NCBI GenBank assembly: GCA_028583405.1
Contig: CM053263.1
Location: 4,130,715 to 4,194,714 of the forward strand
Reading direction: 5' to 3'
DNA length: 64,000 nucleotides
Source: Pogonophryne albipinna
Taxonomy: Eukaryota > Chordata > Actinopteri > Perciformes > Artedidraconidae
Positions 59,817 through 64,000 of this stretch are shown piece by piece; positions within the stretch are counted from its first letter, which is position 1, and the number at the start of each line of letters is the position of its first letter. Made by a program: the position numbers and the translations under genes. The notes beneath the pieces are model-generated. The model made no database searches. It was not told the DNA's origin and saw nothing but the letters and a program-made list of their open reading frames with translations.

Positions 59817-61050
59817 AGCGGCTAAACCAAGCGGCAAACTCTGGGGAAGAGCCGGGACGCCAATACGGAAGTGCCACACACTGCAGTTCATCTAGTGGCC
59901 AGTAGGAGCAGGCTGCAGAAGGGAGCAATTTCCATAGACCCCCATGTTAAAATGCCCAACTTTACAGCAGAAATAAACATGTTTACATCGTGGTTCAAAA
60001 AACCATATTCTCTGTATAGTTAGATTCCCCCTTCATGACTACTGTGTGGGGGGTGAATTTTTTCTCAACTCATCTGTTTAATTAATATTAAGCCTTAAAG
60101 CATTTGCATAAATTAGGGCGTGGTCACTTTGATGGACATGTACATGCCTCACTGTCAGCTAACAGCAACTTGTCCACTCTGCTAGGCTACAACCATAGAG
60201 GCTACAACGTTAGTTAGTTGTAGTTACTGTACTTGACCCTTTAGCCGTGTTCGTGGTGATTGTGCCTTTTAGGGAATATTGTTACAAATACCAGACAATT
60301 AAAATGTTGTGCTGTGCGCTTGAATGTACTAACAGAACTTCCAAGAAGTCTACAATTATAATATTATACATGTTAACCCCGTTCGCAGGTGTTTGTGTGC
60401 TTGGTAGCTTAGCTTGCTACTTATTAGCCAGCTAAGGACGTAACCCTTTATGCATACATATACATTTTAGTTTATGATTCAGCCTTGGGTAAGACTTTTA
60501 TAGTCTATGGCTATGACGCCCATAATGCTAAACGGGAGCAAATGTTAATAGGGGACCCAATTATCCCAGTGGTGGCCACCGGAGCTAACGGAGCCGCAGG
60601 GGGCTAGCTCCAGCCGGCGTCCCGGAGCTAGCCCACTGCGGCTCCGTTAGGTCCGGGCGGTGGAGTCCGTCTTTTCTCAACGTGTGAATGACAAGCATTA
60701 AGAATAACAAAATATAGCTAATTCTCTTGCAGATTGTCTCATTTGATTATGAATGTAACGTTTATATAGGGGAACTACACTGTTAGCAGTAACTTGGTAT
60801 GCATGTATTTCATGTTAGCTTAGCTTCTTAGCCTGAGCTAGCTCTGTTTACTTCCTGTTCGGAGGCAGCAGGTCCCGCCTCGGCTCCGCCTCTTTGCCCT
60901 TATTTGGAGCAGGCGGGATTAGACTCTGACGTTGCTGTCGAGCCGTTAGTGGCCGACTCCGCCTACTAAGGGCTTCTCTGCAACTCTGCAGAATCCTATG
61001 GGTGACGTCACGGACACTACGTCCATTTATATATACAGTCTATGGGCTAA
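59817..61050. mobile_element. Inserted dispersed element (1234 bp), class uncertain
   Basis: It interrupts copy 2 exactly. The flanks CCGCACCA (59809-59816) and ACGCACCA (61051-61058) agree at 7 of 8 positions. The right end (CCATTTATATATACAGTCTA then TGGG) is a sequence I recall as very common in fish genomes. It contains a strong hairpin at 60579-60656. No coding frame or clear inverted ends identify it. Confidence 0.6.
60579..60656. repeat. Hairpin-forming inverted repeat, 33-bp arms
   Basis: Arms 60579-60611 and 60624-60656 pair with about three mismatches (GGAGCTAACGGAGCCGCAG against CTGCGGCTCCGTTAGGTCC), separated by a spacer of 12 bases. It is GC-rich within AT-rich DNA. Confidence 0.85.
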
Positions 61051-61076
61051 ACGCACCAGGGTTCGATTCAACCGGA

Positions 61077-61527
61077 CAGTGGGGGTTCTAGACCAATTTG
61101 ACTGGGGGGCCAGTTATTTTCTGAGGGAGGCACAATAAATGCAGGACGAAAAAGAGAACTAGACAGTATGAAGTAATTGCGCATAAGAAAACAATGCAAT
61201 ACAGTTATTGGTATTTGTTTCAGTACTCTTATTTATTTCAGATAGATCTTATAGTTATTACTGTTAGCTTTAGAATAAGTTATAGTGCAATGTTTGCACT
61301 AACACCATATTTATATAAAAATAAAGGCAATGAACAGTTACATCTCTACTTTACATAAGGGTGTCTGCACAATCTCACATTACAGCAACAAAATCCTGCG
61401 GTTTTTGGCAAACCGAGTACCAGAAAATATACATTTAAAAAAAAAAAAATTGTTAGGGGGGCCACAGGGGGGTCGAGGTCAGTGTTAGGGGGCACTGGCC
61501 CACCTGGCCCCCCTAGAACCGCCCCTG
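61077..61527. mobile_element. Non-autonomous hAT element (451 bp) with perfect 8-bp target duplication
   Basis: The ends CAGTGGGGGTTCTAGACC and the inverse of CAGGGGCGGTTCTAGGGG form terminal inverted repeats. Both flanks are CAACCGGA (61069-61076 and 61528-61535). Removing it restores the sequence of copy 1. No coding capacity. Confidence 0.93.
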
Positions 61528-61959
61528 CAACCGGACTATACAAGGCTGGTGTCGATCAAATGTAAAAGTCAGCCGAATTAGTGTTGATACTGCAAGGAGA
61601 CATTGTGAAGAGAAATTGAAGATGTTGTTTAATTGTTGATATATTTATGATCCACGTCAAATTCAGTTTCGGCGGCATTTCTTCCAGTTTTTCCAAAGGT
61701 CTTCTCATCAGGGCTCTATAAATAAAGAACTACGGCAGATCTGTAATATGTAATGCAGCTGAACCGTGTATTACAATGCCGTTATGTGATGACTTTCAAA
61801 GAGAAAAGCAAGAACACTCGGAATTAAGTATTATTTTATTATTTTAAAATGTTTTCCGGATTTCCTATCATATAAACCCCAAATCCCAGCATGCATTGCG
61901 GCTAAAACATCCAATCAGCGAGCTTAAACCATAGCTGAGGATCTTGGGTAATCGCTCGA

Positions 61960-62510
61960 AATGCCTACGTCTGTTTCCGGTTATTTTTATTTTGAAATTC
62001 AGTTCCTGACGGACGCCAAAAAAGCCCGAGATTATGGAATTAAACCAATAAATAAAAGCAAGGATAATTGTGTGTTATTGGTGAGTAAATAACAGTGTGT
62101 TATTTAGAAAAGAATAACAAATTAGAAGGAAAAAAAGATTTAAAAAATACAGATTTCAGTATCCTGAGGCTCTGAGCCCCATTTATTTTCCTCACAGACG
62201 GCAACAAAAGTCAGAAATTATACGATTTAAAATAAAAGCAATAATTGTGGCTTGATATTGAGTAAGAACATGTTTTTATGAACCACACAGTTTCCGGTCT
62301 TCCACGACCCGACCGGAGAAAAAGACGTGCTGCAGGCACGAAACATACTACCAGTAGAAATACATTGCTTTTAAAATCGTGCTGTGCAACACGAAAAAAA
62401 GGGGAAAATCGTGTTGGTGAACACGAATCAATAAATTAAAAATCGTGTTGGTGAACACGAATCAATAGATTAAAAATCGTGTTGGTGCCATGAGACTGGG
62501 TTGTGATACT
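61960..62510 (+). repeat. Dispersed repeat copy B (inverse of 50600-51124)
   Basis: Same family as copy A in the opposite direction. Near its right end the short palindrome-like unit CGTGTTGGTGAACACGAATC occurs twice, followed by a third partial unit, separated by ATTAAAAAT-type spacers. Confidence 0.85.
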
Positions 62511-62773
62511 ATATACCTAAATAATCTGTGGAACCTCAGCTTTAATCGGATATCTTGTATGTGCAGCTACGATAAGTAATAAGGGTACTTTTATCTTGAG
62601 TTCTGTGCCAATGTCCGTTAGCATTTTTCGTTCAGGGGTCATTTAGATGCTTCTTATGAGACTTGTGTTTTGTTTTGGTAAAAATGGTTTGTATCGTCAG
62701 TTAGCTGAGATTATTCCCGTTAATCTGGTATAACACATTAATAGGTTCTTAAATATTAAGATCCCCTGAGATA

Positions 62774-62870
62774 GGGGTGGGCGATATGACGATATATATC
62801 GTCGTGACGATATTAGGTCTCCACGATATGCTTTTTCAGAGATATCGTATCTATCGTGATAAAAAAAAAA
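62774..62870 (+). mobile_element. hAT-like terminus (GGGTGGGCGATATGACGATA)
   Basis: A short stretch of repeated CGATAT/ATATCG motifs followed by poly-A and poly-T runs. It resembles the left end of a common fish hAT family. No matching right end is recognised. Confidence 0.5.
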
Positions 62871-63299
62871 AAAAAATTGAATTTTTTTTTTGTTGAAAAA
62901 AATAAACTGATGTGAAAGACATGCTCTAAAGCTGTCTAGTCAGGATTCAGACAGTATTGCACTTCATTTATTGTCTTGGTTGATTCTGTTGGCTTATATT
63001 TTATTTTATTTGCGTGCATATGAATAGCTAACCATTCCCATTGAGATCATTAAAACTGTCATTTGAACGGTGATCAAGCCTGAAGCCACAGAGACGGTAA
63101 GTAATCTTCGTAATAACTAGCAAACTAAAGATCATGTAAATCCACTGCACACATAATCTGAAATAACAACTCATATTTCTCACATCAAATGACATCAAAA
63201 GGCATTTTAATGGCCAAACTAACTTTAAAATAGCCATTTTCCACCGAGAATAAAACGAAGTTCGGCCATGTTTTTTTTTTCTGCAGGGAGGAATTTGAA

Positions 63300-64000
63300 G
63301 ATCACATGACATAGACGCCAGCCATTGGAATGAATGGTGAAAAAAATCGGGGTTTGTCAAACAGAGCACATGGTGTAGTCCAAACGATAGCTGGGGATTC
63401 TGGGTAGTGTAGTGTCTTCTGCCATCCTTTACTCCGAAAAAATATTTGTTTCTCCGAATCGAAGGGGAAAAATACAAAAGCATTGCACACAATTTAAACC
63501 AATCAATGTTGTGTAATTAACAAGGATAATCTGGTGTTTTTTAGTCGATGAGTAGTGCAGATATCACTGTAAAATCAATCGACAGTAAGGGGAATACTTA
63601 CTTCCGGGTGTACAATTCTCCGTTATCCAATGAGAATGGACGCTCACATTGCCTTTCAGGGCAGCCGACACAAACGAATGCCGTGCTTCCATGAGCGTCA
63701 AATCCCGCCGCAGATGGGAATACATTGCAATCAGTTGAAAGCTATTTGCGTCCCTTTATGAAGCTGAAGGAGCCTAGGAGCGTCACAACTGCACGCCACG
63801 GACACTGACCAAACGTCGCTCCTGGACGATTATGGAGTGAGAGTGGGTTGCTCACTCAAACAACTCGGACTGAACTACCAACACGGAAGCAGAGGTGCGC
63901 TGACATTGTGAAATCGATCGGGCTTGATATATGGTGAAATTAAAATCAGTAGGTGAGGCTGGGGGAGCGGGAGGGGAAGAGGCTCTCCGTGCGCGGCGCA
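63300..64000. repeat. Further copy of the dispersed repeat family, cut by the window edge
   Basis: The stretch 63380-63437 (AGCTGGGGATTCTGGGTAGT, GTAGTGTCTTCTGCCATCCT) is the inverse of 51131-51190. The remaining sequence, ending in a GC-richer part, has the look of the same family but could also be the start of a gene promoter. No coding exon is recognised. Confidence 0.4.

Larger units (their letters stand above)
59029..61552. mobile_element. Non-autonomous DNA transposon, copy 2, with two later insertions
   Basis: The left end GGGTGCATTCACACCT is the inverse of the right end of copy 1 at 16999. The body 59290-59815 matches copy 1 but also keeps about 75 bp (from 59350) deleted there. It is interrupted by a 1234-bp insertion (59817-61050) and a 451-bp hAT element (61077-61527). 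The stretch between them and the few bases after the second (ACTATACAAGG) continue the copy 1 sequence, which proves the insertions. The extreme right end is missing. Confidence 0.75.

Overview
The window is animal nuclear DNA, almost certainly from a ray-finned (teleost, probably percomorph) fish. It has vertebrate genes split into many short GT-AG exons, long (GT)n microsatellites, and a dense mix of transposable elements typical of fish: RTE and L2 LINEs, many small hAT elements, a Tc1/mariner-like element and an endogenous retrovirus. Nothing prokaryotic is present, and all calls come from reading the sequence without database searches.

Left third (about 2.7-31.4 kb): three plus-strand host genes lie head to tail. 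The first is a small two-exon gene for a 75-aa single-pass membrane protein I do not recognise (CDS 3761-3988). The second is a complete sortilin gene, sort1 (21 coding exons, 7015-15680, 823 aa by my exon model). The third is a complete fam3c/ILEI gene (nine coding exons, 18198-30819, 227 aa, the same length as I recall for human FAM3C). Both multi-exon models stay in frame through every junction. Sortilin is a Golgi/endosome sorting receptor and FAM3C is a secreted factor. Their adjacency is seen directly; any functional link is speculation.

fam3c introns are transposon traps. Intron 3 (18.4-24.4 kb) holds a three-level nest: a hAT element carrying a BED-finger exon, split by an antisense L2-type LINE, which is itself split by a non-autonomous hAT with a perfect 8-bp target duplication. 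Intron 9 (26.8-30.7 kb) holds another hAT with a perfect 8-bp duplication, a LINE remnant, and a further hAT containing a GC-rich palindromic MITE. A Tc1/mariner-like element lies just past the fam3c poly(A) signal.

Middle (32.7-43.1 kb): no gene seen, only microsatellites and repeat fragments. At 43118-46496 lies an apparently full-length RTE-clade (Rex3-like) LINE on the minus strand with an intact 1080-aa ORF and a 12-bp target duplication. A 694-bp assembly gap (47396-48089) cuts a minus-strand endogenous retrovirus, of which one LTR, a tRNA-Ser-type primer site and a broken gag remain.

Right quarter (50-64 kb): no host gene, but the most unusual structure in the window. A 6.9-kb foldback element (51298-58180) has 1026-bp inverted arms, a probable imperfect 9-bp target duplication, a 3.5-kb internal satellite with a 743-bp higher-order duplication, and microsatellites at the inner arm edges. 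Each arm carries eight CTTTGAT motifs. It is flanked by opposite copies of another dispersed repeat and followed by a DNA transposon with two later insertions.
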